Shown in pieces: positions 1 through 11,629 of a stretch of 64,000 nucleotides of DNA (its first letter is position 1; the number at the start of each line of letters is the position of its first letter). The notes under the pieces are model-generated. The model made no database searches and was not told where the DNA came from. It saw nothing but the letters and a program-made list of their open reading frames with translations. Origin of the DNA: Puffinus mauretanicus. Lineage: Eukaryota; Chordata; Aves; Procellariiformes; Procellariidae. A program made the position numbers and the translations under genes. The stretch covers positions 930,001 through 994,000 of the forward strand of contig JAJKFH010002178.1 in assembly GCA_023333565.1 (NCBI GenBank), in the 5' to 3' direction.

Positions 1-125
1 GAGGTTACAGAGTTCAGGATTGAGTAGCCTGTGACAGGAAGACTTCTATACAGCATGTTTTTCACTCAAGATTTTATGCATAACTGCAGAATGAGTAACA
101 ATTTCTGGGAAATGTCACTTTGCAG

Positions 126-257
126 CATCCCTGGCTCTGCAGTCTGTGCCTATGACATGCTTGACATTGCCAATGTATTTACTGGGAGATTCAAAGAACA
201 AAAGTCTCCAGATTCCACATGGACACCAGTTCCTGATGAACGAGTGCCCAAGCCCAG
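126..257 (+). CDS. SEMA6A: SEMA6A exon: sema domain, C-terminal blades (partial CDS)
   Basis: The exon is 132 bp. Its acceptor is a T-rich tract ending ttgcag (AG at 124-125) and its donor is AG|gtacgt after 257. The first base completes a Ser codon begun in the previous exon, which lies outside the window. The reading then runs [18 protein letters not shown] through [17 protein letters not shown] to ERVPKP, and the last two bases begin an Arg codon. This matches the late sema propeller of SEMA6A nearly residue for residue as I recall it. The preceding 125 bp are intron. Confidence 0.95.
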
Positions 258-3052
258 GTACGTTTCATGTATAGTGATATTGTTCTGTTCCTGCACACAG
301 CACAGAGGTTTTTGACAATTTGAACAGCCTTGTAAGGTGTAGATACAATTGAAGATACATGTTGTAACAGTAAAATAGAAGTTGAGTTGTATTTGGATCT
401 AAGGTATGCAAGTGAGAACTTTTCCACTTAAACAAGAGTCGTGTAACATAAATCAGGCCAGCGTCAGATCTACTTGGTCAGAATAATCCATCACTTAAGA
501 GTGGTGTGAGTTACACACCTGTTGCAAATTGGTTTGGTAATGGATATATCTCATTACAAAGCCTGCACCAGTTCTGCCGTTTGCTGTTCTGCTGTTAACA
601 TGCAATTTATGTGCCACAGAGGATGCATCATGTGGAGAAAAAAACAACATTCCATCAAAATGGAGATTCAATTTACCTCATTCCTCCTATGAGTTGTTTT
701 CCCTGCTTCCACTTCCCTCGTCTTTGCATGTGGCTCCTCTATTACACTCTCTTCGTATTTCCTTACAAGCACCGGTTTCGTACAAGTTGCTGTTGACAGC
801 CACTTGTTAACTCATTTACACCAGTGGCATTTTGCTCTGAGAATATGATACGGATGTAGATAAAGCAAATTCATTTATCTCAGTCAAGCTCTACCACTTT
901 AAAGTATGTTTACATCACCTGTGATACCTTGCATAACTTCAAAAGAAAAACACACCTGAAGCTCTGTTGTGGCGACTGAGCTTCTACCTAAATCCAAAGT
1001 TGGCCCATCATATTTTAGAGTTGCTGAGTATAGTATTCCTGTTCTATCTTTATTCTGAGATTGTCACTCAAGAGAAGAGCCTGGAGGTGACTGGAAAATC
1101 TGGTAAATTCTGTGTCTTTTTTCAGTCTGAGCCGTAGTAAGGAACCTGCTAACACTGTTGCTGGATTTTCTTCTTCTTTTTGCAGTGGTTCAACAACTTG
1201 TTGACATGATGGGCTGCCTTGGTAGTACAGGGCTGCACGAGGGCTCCGAGGTCGTTTGTTTGGAACTTACTCAGATAAAGAGGAAGGGACTGGCAGGGAA
1301 GGGGGAAGGGAGAAGGAGAAATCGTCTCTTTCGGTAGGAAGGAAGAAAAGAAGATTGCTTTGTGAGTTTGTGGGATGAGCCAATAGCAGGCTAACAGTTG
1401 TGATGAAGATAATACTGCTCCTTCTAAGCCAGTAGGAGATAACATGAACTGAATTGGTGAACACTGTTTCTTGTAACATTTGGCCATCAATCTGATTAAT
1501 AGAAATAATCATTACTTCAAACTCATGTTGAAATGCATGAGACGCCCAAGACAGCTTCGAAATAAGGTCATTCTTATTTGGATATCTGAGAACGGTGCAG
1601 AAACATTAGTGCTCCTATTGATCCTAACATTTCTCAGAAACATACTGGAGCCTTTCAGGGGCCTTGCTTCCCTTTTTGGCTGAGGTGCACAGCAGGGTTT
1701 ACTTGGTTTTATGTTTACTTAATTAAACCAGTTTTGAGATTAAAACAGAATTAATCCAATCATGTGATTAGGATTTAGGAGGAAATAGGCCTCCAGATTG
1801 GATATACAGAAACCCTAGGCACCAGGGTGCCAGAAGGCTGCTCTCTAGAGTTCTCTGGGAATGTCACCATGTGAATCAGTGCCCTTGCAAGGACCTAGGA
1901 GAGCCTTGATTTCTCCTTCTCTCCCTCTATCGCTAATTCTATATGCAGTTACAAGACAACCAAAAGATTTTGGATACCAAGAGGCAGAGCACAGAGTCTC
2001 TGCATATAGCGTTCATTGGGCAGCTGTGTGGGACCAGACTCATTGACACAGCTAGTCCCCTCCAGTCCTGTGCTACCTTCCTACATAACATGAGATTACC
2101 TGAGATTTGAATATTTATCTAAATCTGAACAACAGATACGGTAGGACTAGCTCTATATTTTGTTCAAGTTGACATTACTCCATTGATGTCAGTGGCTCTA
2201 CCCACGTCAGAGCAGATGAATATTGGACACTGCAGCCTGTTTATGGGTGGGTGGGTCCATCTTTCACCTTCCCATCTCACCGTGGCTCAAACGCTTGAAG
2301 AATCATAATTCTCTAGGAAATGGGATCAAATGGACCTTTTGTTGGAGAAAATCACCCACAAAATATTAGTAACAAGCAAAACATTTTGCTGCTTCCTGTG
2401 TAGAGATGACCTGTCCAGACAGGAAGGTTAAGTTACCCCTGAGGAGCAGGGTAGATTTTAGGAATAGGGTGAGCAGATTTGCATTTATGTTGTCGAAGAA
2501 TGATTAGATAATATTTCAGTGAAAGTCTTCAATGTGCTACTATACTTAAATCATCTCATCCAAATTGAAAGAAGGATAAAACCAACGTTTACATGGATGC
2601 TTGCTGGGTTGTCTTCTCCAATAGTCCAAAGAGGACTGAAAGCAGCATTCTTTCACACATGCTAAAAAAATCAACTTCCTTCTGTATGTTAGGGACTGCT
2701 TTTATTCCAGGAAAGAGCAGTCAGCTAGGCAAGTTACAGGTCAGAAAGGACCTGTGCCCAGTGGGCAGCATCAAGCCAAATGCACACATGCAGTGATTAG
2801 GGTCCATGTGAGTGAATGAACTACAAACTCTGTGTGTCACACTCCTGCTGAAGAAATGTCTTTGTGCTTTTAGGTGACATGTTAAGTCCTTTTGAGTGAA
2901 GGATAGAGAAGGATAGAAGTCCACCAGACTTCTCAATCCTCCATTTAAACCCTTGTAATGCACATCAGATTTCACTGAGGGCCTCATTACAAAAGGAGAT
3001 TTGCACTAGGCATCAAATAAGGGTTCTGCCTTTACCCTCTTGTTTTATTTAG
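258..3052 (+). other. SEMA6A intron (2.8 kb)
   Basis: This intron separates the exons at 126-257 and 3053-3208. I see no coding exon, RNA gene or full transposon in it. At about 2160-2225 there is a likely MITE relic with a CATTGATGTCAGTGG core (listed separately). Short open frames in it lack recognisable domains. Confidence 0.85.
2160..2225. repeat. Probable relic of an old palindromic amniote MITE
   Basis: The segment contains TTACTCCATTGATGTCAGTGG followed by a GAGCAGATGAAT-like tail. This resembles the centre of the ancient palindromic MITE family of sauropsid genomes, which carries CATTGACTTCAATGG cores flanked by GGGCCTGATTC-type termini. It is recognised by memory of the motif only, and the ends are approximate. 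Confidence 0.35.
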
Positions 3053-3208
3053 GCCCGGTTGTTGTGCTGGCTCTACATCATTAGAAAAATATGTAACCTC
3101 GAACGAGTTCCCCGATGATACTCTGAACTTCATCAAAACACATCCACTGATGGACGAGGCTGTACCTTCCATTGTCAATCGACCCTGGTTCCTGAGAACG
3201 ATGGTCAG
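3053..3208 (+). CDS. SEMA6A: SEMA6A exon: sema domain
   Basis: The exon is 156 bp. Its acceptor is tttatttag (AG at 3051-3052) and its donor is AG|gtatgt after 3208. The first G completes the Arg of KPR, then the reading is [38 protein letters not shown] and [10 protein letters not shown]; the last AG begins the next Arg. It encodes a C-terminal blade of the sema beta-propeller with a Cys-Cys pair, as in other class 6 semaphorins. The splice phase (2,2) agrees with both neighbours. Confidence 0.95.
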
Positions 3209-4635
3209 GTATGTATCTCCAAGTGAACTCTTGTCCTCATTGTAGCTATCAAGTTGTGCTAGTAGTCTTGCTCAGAATACTCTCAAACTCTGTAAACATC
3301 CTCGGTGTGCTGGGCATGAATCCAGCTAAGAACGATGGCAGCGCTGAACAAACACCGCAGATCTCCCTGAGCAGGTTTCAAGATAGGAAAAATCCTTAGT
3401 CCTTTCCAACCATGCTGTGCTGAAACGGGATCTTGGAGGAAATGCTGTGCGGGGAAGGTTGACCTGCCTGTTGGCTTATGGGTCAGTGTTTGAGACAGCT
3501 CTGTAGAAAACTTTGGGCAAGGATTAGCAGACAGCCTAGGGATATGTACACAGGATATAAACATGCCTGGCAGGATATGTTCACAGGATATGAAGATGTC
3601 TGTCGGGATATGTACTGGTATGTTTTAATGTTTACAGAAGTGTACAGGCAGAAGTAATCACATAATCCGTATCCTTTCTATGGCAACAAGAGAAAAATAA
3701 TAATGAAGAGATTTGAACAAAGACTCATAAATCAGCAAGCCTCAAATACACCATCCCCTTCCTATGAAAATACATTCCCACTCTCTGCGGTGGTCACTAT
3801 ACTACTTATCTACCCTCCAGTTGTGAACAGAATAATGTGACTAACTTTTGCCATATTTTCCTCTCTTCCTCCGTACAATGGTAGAGTTTTTGCCAGGCAG
3901 TGTTTAGCTCTGGAAGGGTCTGACTTAATTTTAGCAATGTATCTTCTGTCAGGTTTTTATGTCAGGTTCTGTACCTTCAACCAAAGACAAGCGCAGCAAG
4001 CTCTGCAGAGCACTTTCCTTTGTTCACCAGTTCCAGATAACTGGTACTAAATCACCAGTACTCGTTTTCAATAAATTGTGTCATCCCAAGATTCAATATC
4101 ATCTCAGCACTGAACTCGCTTAGTGGTGGTTGTGTGATTATTTTTAGTGAAGTAGAATGGTGTTTAGCGTCTCACTATGGCACTCACACAGCTTTTCCTG
4201 CCAAAAAAGTTGAGTGTAGATCAGTTGTCATTACTGCTGCTTTTAATGTGACAGAGCTTGAAATTAATCAAAAATTTCACTATGCTGATTTTCTTTCCCT
4301 GCCTGAAGAAGTCACCAGGCTAGTACTTTGCTTTTGATTGGAAGGATAGTTCCTAAATGGCCTCAGCCTCTTAGCACCCCTTCAGCTTTCTGCAAACACT
4401 TCTGCTAGCTATTGGACATGCGGATGTGCAGACAAACACACGAAAATTCCCCACCATTTGGGAGCCAAACTGGTACAGTCTGTGTTGACTTATAGGGTTA
4501 TTCAGCTAGGAAAAGTGCTTAAATATGTTATATGGTTGCTGGAAGGCTACCATGCAGTTATCTGAAATGGAAAAAGTGATAAAATAAATGGCAATCTAAT
4601 CCCAAGTGATGCAAAATACTGTATTGTTATTCTAG
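3209..4635 (+). other. SEMA6A intron (1.4 kb)
   Basis: This intron contains an imperfect 33 bp tandem repeat near 3539-3620 (listed separately). I see nothing else recognisable. Confidence 0.8.
3539..3620 (+). repeat. Imperfect 33 bp tandem repeat (about 2.4 copies)
   Basis: Unit 1 begins ggatatgtacacaggatat at 3539. Unit 2 begins ggatatgttcacaggatat at 3572. A partial third copy begins ggatatgtactgg at 3605. The spacing is 33 bp with a few substitutions between units, and each full unit holds a shorter internal ACAGGATAT repeat. Confidence 0.75.
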
Positions 4636-4812
4636 ATACCGCCTGACCAAAATTGCCGTGGATTCTGCTGCTGGGCCCTATCAGAACTACACCGTGGTTT
4701 TCTTGGGATCAGAGAAGGGAATAATCCTGAAGTTCTTGGCACGGACGGGAAACAGTGGTTTCCTAAACGATAGCCTTTTCCTGGAGGAGATGAACATTTA
4801 CAATCCTGAAAA
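4636..4812 (+). CDS. SEMA6A: SEMA6A exon: sema domain, last blade with N-glycosylation sequons
   Basis: The exon is 177 bp. Its acceptor is ttattctag (AG at 4634-4635) and its donor is AA|gtgtgt after 4812. The reading is YRLTKIAVDSAAGPYQNYT, VVFLGSEKGIILKFLAR, GNSGFLNDSLFLEEMNIYN and PEK, with the final Lys split. Two N-glycosylation sequons are visible, N-Y-T and N-D-S, fitting an extracellular domain. The donor gtgtgt is weaker than consensus, but it is the only one that keeps the Lys-Cys frame into the next exon. Confidence 0.95.
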
Positions 4813-5530
4813 GTGTGTATCTGATTCTTTGTACTTATGTATGGGCGGCTTTGATCTTCCGATTTCCCAGAGAGTAGGTTGTCCCATGAAAAGGGAAGTG
4901 GTTAGAGAAGCCAAGTTTTTTGAGTAATTTTAAATTGTTTGGGGAGGGGATGTCTGCTTATCAGTCTCTACGTTGCAGTAAGATTTTTTTTATTCAGTAT
5001 GTGTAGAAAATAGCACATGCTATGCAGCAGTTGATGGATAATTAAAACAGAAATTCTGCAAAGAAAGATTAATTTTCTAATCCTGTAAAAAACCTGATTC
5101 CTCTCCAAATAACTCAACAACCAGCAAGTCACTCTCCAAGGGAAATTTCCCACATTTCAGTCTTCCTCAAATATGCCTCAGGGGCCTTTGAAGTGGGCCA
5201 TAATCATACAGAAATTTCAGCTATTTTGAGTGCTGGGGAAGAATAAACACAAAAAGTGAAGGGCCCTCAGAAAGCTTGTCTGGTGTACCGTCTCTCTCCA
5301 CTTCTTATTCCCCTGTCCTCTGCATTTTTAATACTTGCTTATATGTCTATCAGTGTTTTTATTGGCTATTGTGCATTCTTTTTCCTTGACTTGTTCAATT
5401 CTACCTTTCTGAGGTTTTTTTTGTGGGAGTTTTTTGGGTTTTTTTTTTTCAGCTTGAGGAATGATTAAGTTTTCATCCTGTTTCCCAGCAGAACTCATTT
5501 ATAACCTTATCTCACGTTTTTTCGAATCAG
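4813..5530 (+). other. SEMA6A intron (0.7 kb)
   Basis: This is a short intron with T-rich tracts near 5400-5460. No further feature was recognised. Confidence 0.8.
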
Positions 5531-5671
5531 GTGCAGCTACGACGGTGTGGAGGACAAGCGGATAGTGGGCATGCAGCTTGACAAGCCCAGCAGCGCCCTG
5601 TACGTCGCCTTCTCCACCTGTGTCATCAAGGTTCCTCTGGGACGTTGCGAGCGTCACGGCAAATGCAAAAA
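5531..5671 (+). CDS. SEMA6A: SEMA6A exon: end of sema domain and start of PSI domain
   Basis: The exon is 141 bp. Its acceptor is cgaatcag (AG at 5529-5530) and its donor is AA|gtacat after 5671. The reading is CSYDGVEDKRIVGMQLDKP, SSALYVAFSTCVIKVPLGR and CERHGKCK, with the last Lys split. CVIKVPLGRC marks the end of the propeller, and CERHGKC carries the first cysteines of the PSI (plexin-semaphorin-integrin) domain. Composition is GC-richer than the flanking introns. A shorter reading in another frame over this exon is a shadow. Confidence 0.95.
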
Positions 5672-5766
5672 GTACATGTTTTCTGGAGGCTGTGAGAAGC
5701 CCGCGCGCCAGGCGTAGGGAAGGCAGGAGCACTCATGAATGCCACCTTGTGCTCTTCTTTCTCCAG

Positions 5767-5847
5767 GGCCTGCATAGCGTCCAGAGACCCCTACTGTGGA
5801 TGGGTGAAGGAGAGCGGGGCATGCACGCAGCTGGTCCTTGGCTCCAA
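5767..5847 (+). CDS. SEMA6A: SEMA6A exon: PSI domain
   Basis: The exon is 81 bp and lies only 95 bp after the previous one. Its acceptor is tttctccag (AG at 5765-5766) and its donor is AA|gtgagt after 5847. The reading is ACIASRDPYCGWVKESGACT then QLVLGSK with the last Lys split. The DPYCGW motif is the hallmark of semaphorin PSI domains, and the cysteine spacing is complete. The PSI domain connects the propeller to the membrane-proximal stalk. Confidence 0.96.
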
Positions 5848-7718
5848 GTGAGTAAGGGCTCTGGCTGGACGAGTCGCGAAGCTCTGGCGGTGGCGCCAGG
5901 CGGTCTTAGGCAGAGCTATTTGAAACGTGGGGCTCTTAGGGAAGGAAAAATGTGGGAAGTGTTTGTTTCTACCTTATTTGCATTCACCTCTGAAATGTCT
6001 TACAAATTTTTTTGATGTGAACCCTCAGCTGATTGGTAATTGCTGAAAGAGGAGGAAGAAGAAAACGAAAGAGCTGTACTAAGGTCCGCGTGTTGTTGAA
6101 AGGAGGGAACTGGATGGGTATGTCTGGACCAGCCCACACTGGAGCCATCACAGCTGATTAAAGAGGCAATAGAATCCAAATTAAATTACTGAAGCAATTT
6201 GTCCACTGAAAACAAAACCAGTCCTCCTAATTTACTGTGCATTAGTAAAAGGAATCACAGAGCACAGTAAGAGCTTAAAAGAGATTCAGAGAAGTGCTGG
6301 ATCTCCCCTTCCTTAACAGTAGAATTTAATTATTTTATAATAATGAGGATCTGTGAAGGTTTGTTTAAATGTGGTTACTAAAACCTCCTTGCAGGGAGCA
6401 GACCCACTTCTGACCTCTCATTTCTTGGCCACATCTGACACACCTCACGCTTGCCCACTCTGAGGTACAGCTATGCTTCCTCAAGGTAGTACTGTAAGTG
6501 TAGCACAAACATCACACAACCTCGATAGCCCCACAGCCGGCCCCGCTGAACCCCACTAGCCCACTGAGGGTAGACTATTCCTGACTGGACATTTGGTAGA
6601 ATAATGTTAAAATGCACCTGTGTCCGTATCAGGTTTTCTCAGCATTCCCAAGGTGCTTAAGTCTTTTTGCACTTCCATGGCAAGCCATAGGGGACTTCTG
6701 GACTTTACTCTTAAAAGCAGTTCCTGTGTTTATCAATAGATCCATCGAGACAGAGGCAGCACAGCTTGCAGTGGTGCAGACCAGAGGCGAGCAAGGCAGG
6801 TCTCTCTGTGTTCAGTGCATAGCCCTTAGGGAGGGGATCCAGACCAGCTGTGAAGATGTCTGGTGAACTTCTAAACTAGCCAACAGGAGGCAGAGGTGTT
6901 AGGTGCTCTCCTGGAGTAGGTGACAGTTGAGCAGGAGTTTTAAGAACATGGAGGTGGCAATGAGGTGCCTGCAAGGGTAGTTATGCCTCAAGGGCAGGAT
7001 CCTAACTAATGTAGACAAGGGCTTGTGTTGGTGGTTTTCCAAGGCTCTTGTCATTCACCTTTGACTGTACAGGAACTTGGAAGAACAGCTTCCCTAGTTA
7101 TCCAAAATCACAGGCAGAGGTTAGGAGCATAAACTGGGCATGTCAGCTAGAGAAGCCTGTGAGTGTTTTTCAATAGAGCCCCTTGAGTTCAGTGGAATGC
7201 CTTCTGTGGACTGGACCTTACGCCTGCAGCCTTACGACACTGCAGCCTCGTCCAGTGCAGTACATAAATGATTGCTGAAATGCAGGTTGTCTTCCACCAA
7301 CACAATACCTACCCAATGGGTTAGCTTCCTTCTCACCTTAAAGTATTGGTGCACCTTGTCTACTATATGGACAAGTTAAGGTAGGATCATAATTTCTCCT
7401 GATAATGTCATATACTATAGAGTTAACAAAGTTTAAAAAATATGAATCTATTTGCCTCCCTTGACAATGAAGCATGCAGTGAATTTTTAAAAAGTAATAA
7501 TAAAAAGACAAAGCATCATTGGAAGCCAAGAAATCATTAAGCAACAACAAATAACTCGAATGTCTATGTTGCAATTTTGCAACCTTTGTGTGGAAGTTCC
7601 AAAGGGATGGTCAGTTTCATGGCGGGGCTTTATTTCAGCTGCACATGTGATAATTTCTTTCTGGTAGTGCCCGTGACTGTTGTTATTCATACTGTTTTGT
7701 TTCTTTCTATTATTTAGA
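5848..7718 (+). other. SEMA6A intron (1.9 kb)
   Basis: No coding or repeat feature was recognised. Open frames within it have no domain similarity I can see. Confidence 0.8.
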
Positions 7719-7777
7719 CTGGCATTTGAACAGGACATAGAACATGGCAATACAGATGGCCTGGGTGACTGCCAAAG
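7719..7777 (+). CDS. SEMA6A: SEMA6A exon: post-PSI segment
   Basis: The exon is 59 bp. Its acceptor is ttatttag (AG at 7717-7718) and its donor is A|gtaagc after 7777. It completes Lys and reads LAFEQDIEHGNTDGLGDCQ, then begins an Asn codon. This is the point where the intron phase switches from 2 to 1. All later stalk exons are phase 1-1, so alternative splicing downstream stays in frame. The final Cys likely closes the PSI-proximal segment. Confidence 0.95.
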
Positions 7778-9583
7778 TAAGCAAAGCTTTTAGCCCCTAT
7801 TTACCATGTGTCACAGCATCCTTCTGAATGCCTCAAATCACCATTACCTGTCGGGCATTCTTTTGTAGTAATGTAAGCCACAACAGGGACAGCAACTGCG
7901 GCTAGCGATGCAGGTTCAGCAGAGGAACGGTTGTTTAAATGTATTTAAAGAATATAGCCCAGTTGGTGTGATTTATACGAACACCAGACTGCAAAGCAGT
8001 TACGTAGTGAGAAAATCTCAGTTCCAGAGGATATTGGTTGTAGCAATGACATAATGAATTGGGTGTTCATTGTCTTTATTAGCCATGGTGGTTGGGTTGT
8101 TTATGTAGATGCACAGAAGTGGCTTGGTTTCTTGGTATAGACTGTGACTTGGACAGGGAGACAGTGAAATACATCTTCAGCTTTGGATCCAGATCAAGAA
8201 GTGGGAACTACTTAGTTTGTGAATCTTAGCGGATTTTACACACAGGCTGGACAACACAGTGGTATTAAGGGTCAGGCGCTACTGACCCTGCCTAAGAAAT
8301 TTTAATGGTAAACCTTAGGTACTGACAGCATGAGCTGGAGCTTAAACACAGTCTTTATAAACATTTATATTTTGCACTGAGGTGCTTAAAAGTGCACAGC
8401 TTGCACTGCATGCAAAGAAACCTTGCATGCTGATTTCTGAGCCTTCAGGAATACCAACATCTGTGTTCAGGACAGCTCTCGTTCCAAATGGTCTTGCCAA
8501 GGTTGGTTTAATTCTGAGCCCCAAATATTATTTATAAACCTTACGAAATCAAGAATCACATTATTTTCGGTGCAATTTGCACTGATACCTGTAGATGCAA
8601 TAAAACTGCTGAAGCTGAAGAAGTAATGTACAGTGAGAGAGTCATTACTTCTGGAATACAGAATAAAATAACGGAGGGCTAGAGTGTGCCGTGGGATACA
8701 GTGCAGGCCAGCTGCTCTGGAGAAAGCCAGAGCCTTCTCATGCCCTGTGCATCCTTGTTCCAGAGCCATTTATTACTGTGATCACTGTGCTTGAGGGAGT
8801 ACAAGGATTTCAGCCTCTGCATGCCCTCTATCTCAGCTACACCTCCCTCTCCCTCTGCCCTAAGATAGGGTTACGTAGACTGTCTCTAAGCTTTTTGAAG
8901 GAGGTGTACACATAATCCCTCCTGTGCTCCCCGTAAAATGGGTTAGCACCAAAATCAGGTCAGTTCCCAGCTGGTGCAACTTTGCCCTTTTCAGCCAGTT
9001 CTGCTCTCCTTGAGCAAATAGGTTAGACAGGAGTGGAGTGTACCTGATGTCAGTTAAATATAAAAGGAGGGTAGGAATTTATTCAGGAACAGCACATTGT
9101 GCTCTTGGAGAGAGAGCTGCTCCTGTGCAGAGAGCAACAAAGCCCATACCCTGCTTAAATCCCTCTTTAGCCTTGAATGATGCCTTGAACCTTGACACTG
9201 CACAGGGGTAGATTTCATTCCCTGCTAACCCAGCTGATCTTATTACTTCATGTGGTGTTGGGTCATGTGAGTTTTGTCTTCACTGACTCACGTTGCTGGC
9301 TGCATCATTTGTGGTGCCTTGCGTTAGATTAGGACTTGATCTTGCAAAGAAAGTCGTGGCAGGGAGGACACTCGCCTTCCCACTTGGTATCCCTTGCACA
9401 GGGCTGGTCATGAACACTTTCAAAGCCAGACATTGTTTTCGGGTATGTCTGAATATTAGTTTTGCCTAGTCCTTAGGGTACTAATCACATACATAGAAAT
9501 ATCAGCAGAAGCATAGAAGCAAACTATTAAAAAGAAAAAAAGAAGGAGAAATAATGATTTTTCCCCTGTTATTTGTCTTTCAG
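7778..9583 (+). other. SEMA6A intron (1.8 kb)
   Basis: No gene is visible. A short stretch near 8920-8955 (CCCCGTAAAATGGGTTAGCACC) is reminiscent of the tail of MIR or other CORE-SINEs, too short to assign firmly. Confidence 0.75.
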
Positions 9584-9604
9584 ATTCCTTCGTAGCCCTG
9601 AATG
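9584..9604 (+). CDS. SEMA6A: SEMA6A 21 bp microexon (stalk)
   Basis: This is a very small exon bounded by acceptor gtctttcag (AG at 9582-9583) and donor G|gtaagg after 9604. It completes Asn and reads S-F-V-A-L-N, leaving one G for the next codon. The same SFVALN peptide is present in mammalian SEMA6A as I recall it. Both flanking introns are phase 1. It is too short to appear as an independent reading frame and is placed by frame continuity and splice sites. Confidence 0.9.
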
Positions 9605-9736
9605 GTAAGGAAGTTCTTAGTTTCATTATTTACTGACAGCAGATCCATTTTGGAGGAATCACTTTTTACTAAACTTTTAAGTATTTTCATACTTTTGTTT
9701 TATTTAATGTTTCTTCCCCATTTATTTTGTTCATAG

Positions 9737-9787
9737 ACATTTCAACTGCTTCACCTGATCATGAAATGTCTTACGACACAGTGTATG
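9737..9787 (+). CDS. SEMA6A: SEMA6A 51 bp cassette exon (stalk, alternative)
   Basis: The exon lies 132 bp after the 21 bp microexon. Its acceptor is tgttcatag (AG at 9735-9736) and its donor is G|gtcagt after 9787. It contributes 17 codons reading DISTASPDHEMSYDTVY with the flanking split codons. I recall a matching optional insert in a longer human SEMA6A isoform (DISTPLPDNEMSYNTVY). Phase 1 on both sides means it can be included or skipped in frame. The donor is moderate, consistent with regulated inclusion. No transmembrane or catalytic feature is present; it lengthens the juxtamembrane stalk. Confidence 0.85.
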
Positions 9788-9891
9788 GTCAGTTTATGGG
9801 TGTTTTTAAAAATTCTCCCCAGATCCTTGTGTTAGCTAGTAGTTCCTCAAATAGCCATTACCCTTTTTTACTTGTGTTGTCTTGTTTTTGA

Positions 9892-10010
9892 GGGCCTGAT
9901 TCACTAAACATAACTATGATTAAGTCATACCTCTTGATTTTCAATCCCTCTTTTCTAGTCCTCCCTCAAAACTGTCTCCATTGAATTAAAGTCAGATATG
10001 GCCTATTTTA
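9892..10010. repeat. Probable relic of the palindromic amniote MITE
   Basis: It begins GAGGGCCTGATTCACTAA and ends with a TCTCCATTGAATTAAAGTCA core followed by a GGCC terminus. The GGGCCTGATTC end with a central CCATTGA..TCA element is characteristic of an old, widespread sauropsid inverted-repeat element. It is heavily diverged, and the right boundary is approximate. Confidence 0.45.
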
Positions 10011-10684
10011 ATGGCATGCCAGCAGACATGATTAAGAGCATGCTTCATCTGAACACTCAGACAAAGGAACACTTGGGTATAATGATGCATCTTATCTCTT
10101 TGCCAGGAAAAATAAGATAGCAGCTCACATCCCACTCATGAGTCGTCCAGGCTGGTGTCATGACTGCTACAGCAGCCAGTCAGAGATACCTTAGGGAAAG
10201 GAGCAGGACTGTCCCTGGGTTACAGAAAGATCTCTCATAACGAAAATTAACCTGTTATCCTTGTCAGTTGAGAGTGGGTTATGCCTCAATTCCTGAAAGT
10301 TCCTGTCACTTCTAGGGTGAGTCATTTATGTTGTCCATGCTTGCAGTATCTTAATGCCTGAATGGTTCCTGGTCTGTAAAAAAAAAGGGTTTCGTATAGC
10401 AAATTAAACAACCGGAGCTGAAGAGGAGCATTTCTGCAAGCCTAGAGTAGCAGTTTCCCATGAGGCAGCTGTTAATCTGTGCTTACAGTACTTTCCACCA
10501 CTTTGTTCTGTGTATTTGGAAGTGGATTATGCTGGTACTTGGAGTGCAGATAAACGTCTTCGTGAGGAATAGTTGCAGAATAAATAATCACTTTAAATTC
10601 AAACCTAGACTTACATTGCAATAGTTTCTCTTTATAGACATCCTGAACAAAGACAAGTACTCACAAGCTAAGAGGATATGTGGT

Positions 10685-10735
10685 ATTGTTCCCAGTGAAG
10701 TCAATGGCAAACTTCCATGTGGGATGGGAGCTTGC
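10685..10735. repeat. Probable MITE relic fragment
   Basis: TTCCCAGTGAAGTCAATGGC followed by AAACTTCC matches the common internal CCATTGAAGTCAATGGNAAA motif of the same old repeat family. It is a short fragment and the ends are uncertain. Confidence 0.35.
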
Positions 10736-11629
10736 TTGTGTAGTTGCTTTCAGGCTACAACACTACAGTTCATCAGACTTAGGGCAAATTCACCATATGT
10801 TTGGCTGAATATAGCAAGAGGTAGGTTAGTGTGCAGTTGCAATGAACATATAATTGATCCCTTCATCTCGTGCCTGCAAAATATGCAGGTACAAAGCAGA
10901 ACCAATGACAACTCAGTACAGCAGAATAGAAATAACTGGAGGAACAGTAATACTGTTCAACATTTGTAAAAATAAAATCAAATTCCCCATGTTGTTTATT
11001 ACCTGGAAATGGAAAATGTGCAGGTGAAACTTGTTTGAAAGTATCATAATGAAAACCAGTGAAGGGAATATACAAAATCAAAGACAGGTTGAGACTTCGT
11101 AATGTATAGAAGACTCATGGTTTCATCTGCATATACAGCTTATACTTTTTTTCATTAGAAAATTGCTATATTTCCAATGCACAGAGTAGTAATTAAAGAA
11201 CAGTAATAATAAAAACCGTACTGCTGAATGTAAAGAAAAAGAAAATGGCCTTGGGTATAGTGCTGATGTGCCAGAAACATCCTAGGTTTCCTGCTTCTAA
11301 GTGCATTTGTAGGCTGCACAGTTATAGCTGTGACGCTGTGGTTCTGGATCCCATCAGCTACCATATTAGTAGGGACTTCAGCAAAAGCTAAAATTTTAAT
11401 CTGACAAAGAAAGCATAAAAATGCTTCAAGTGAGCAGCAGAGTGAAAAAAGCTGTTCCAGGGAGTACAGGTTACAAAAGGGGTCCATTCTACTGTCCCGG
11501 CATGTCAAGCCCAAAGACAGACTCCATGAATTAACCCAGCTCTTCAAGTACGACCCTACTGCCAGATGCAATGGAGAAATGCTGAGCCAACATTAACATT
11601 GGTTCCCATTCATACCCTGTCTTTTGCAG

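Noticed and set aside
61..125. Extending the first visible exon upstream using the open frame from 31
   Set aside because: The open frame before 126 does not match SEMA6A. The tract ending ttgcag at 125 is the acceptor, and the protein match starts exactly there.
7940..8040. Possible tRNA/SINE-like segment
   Set aside because: Some words look tRNA-like, but no convincing A/B box pair or stem structure could be found.
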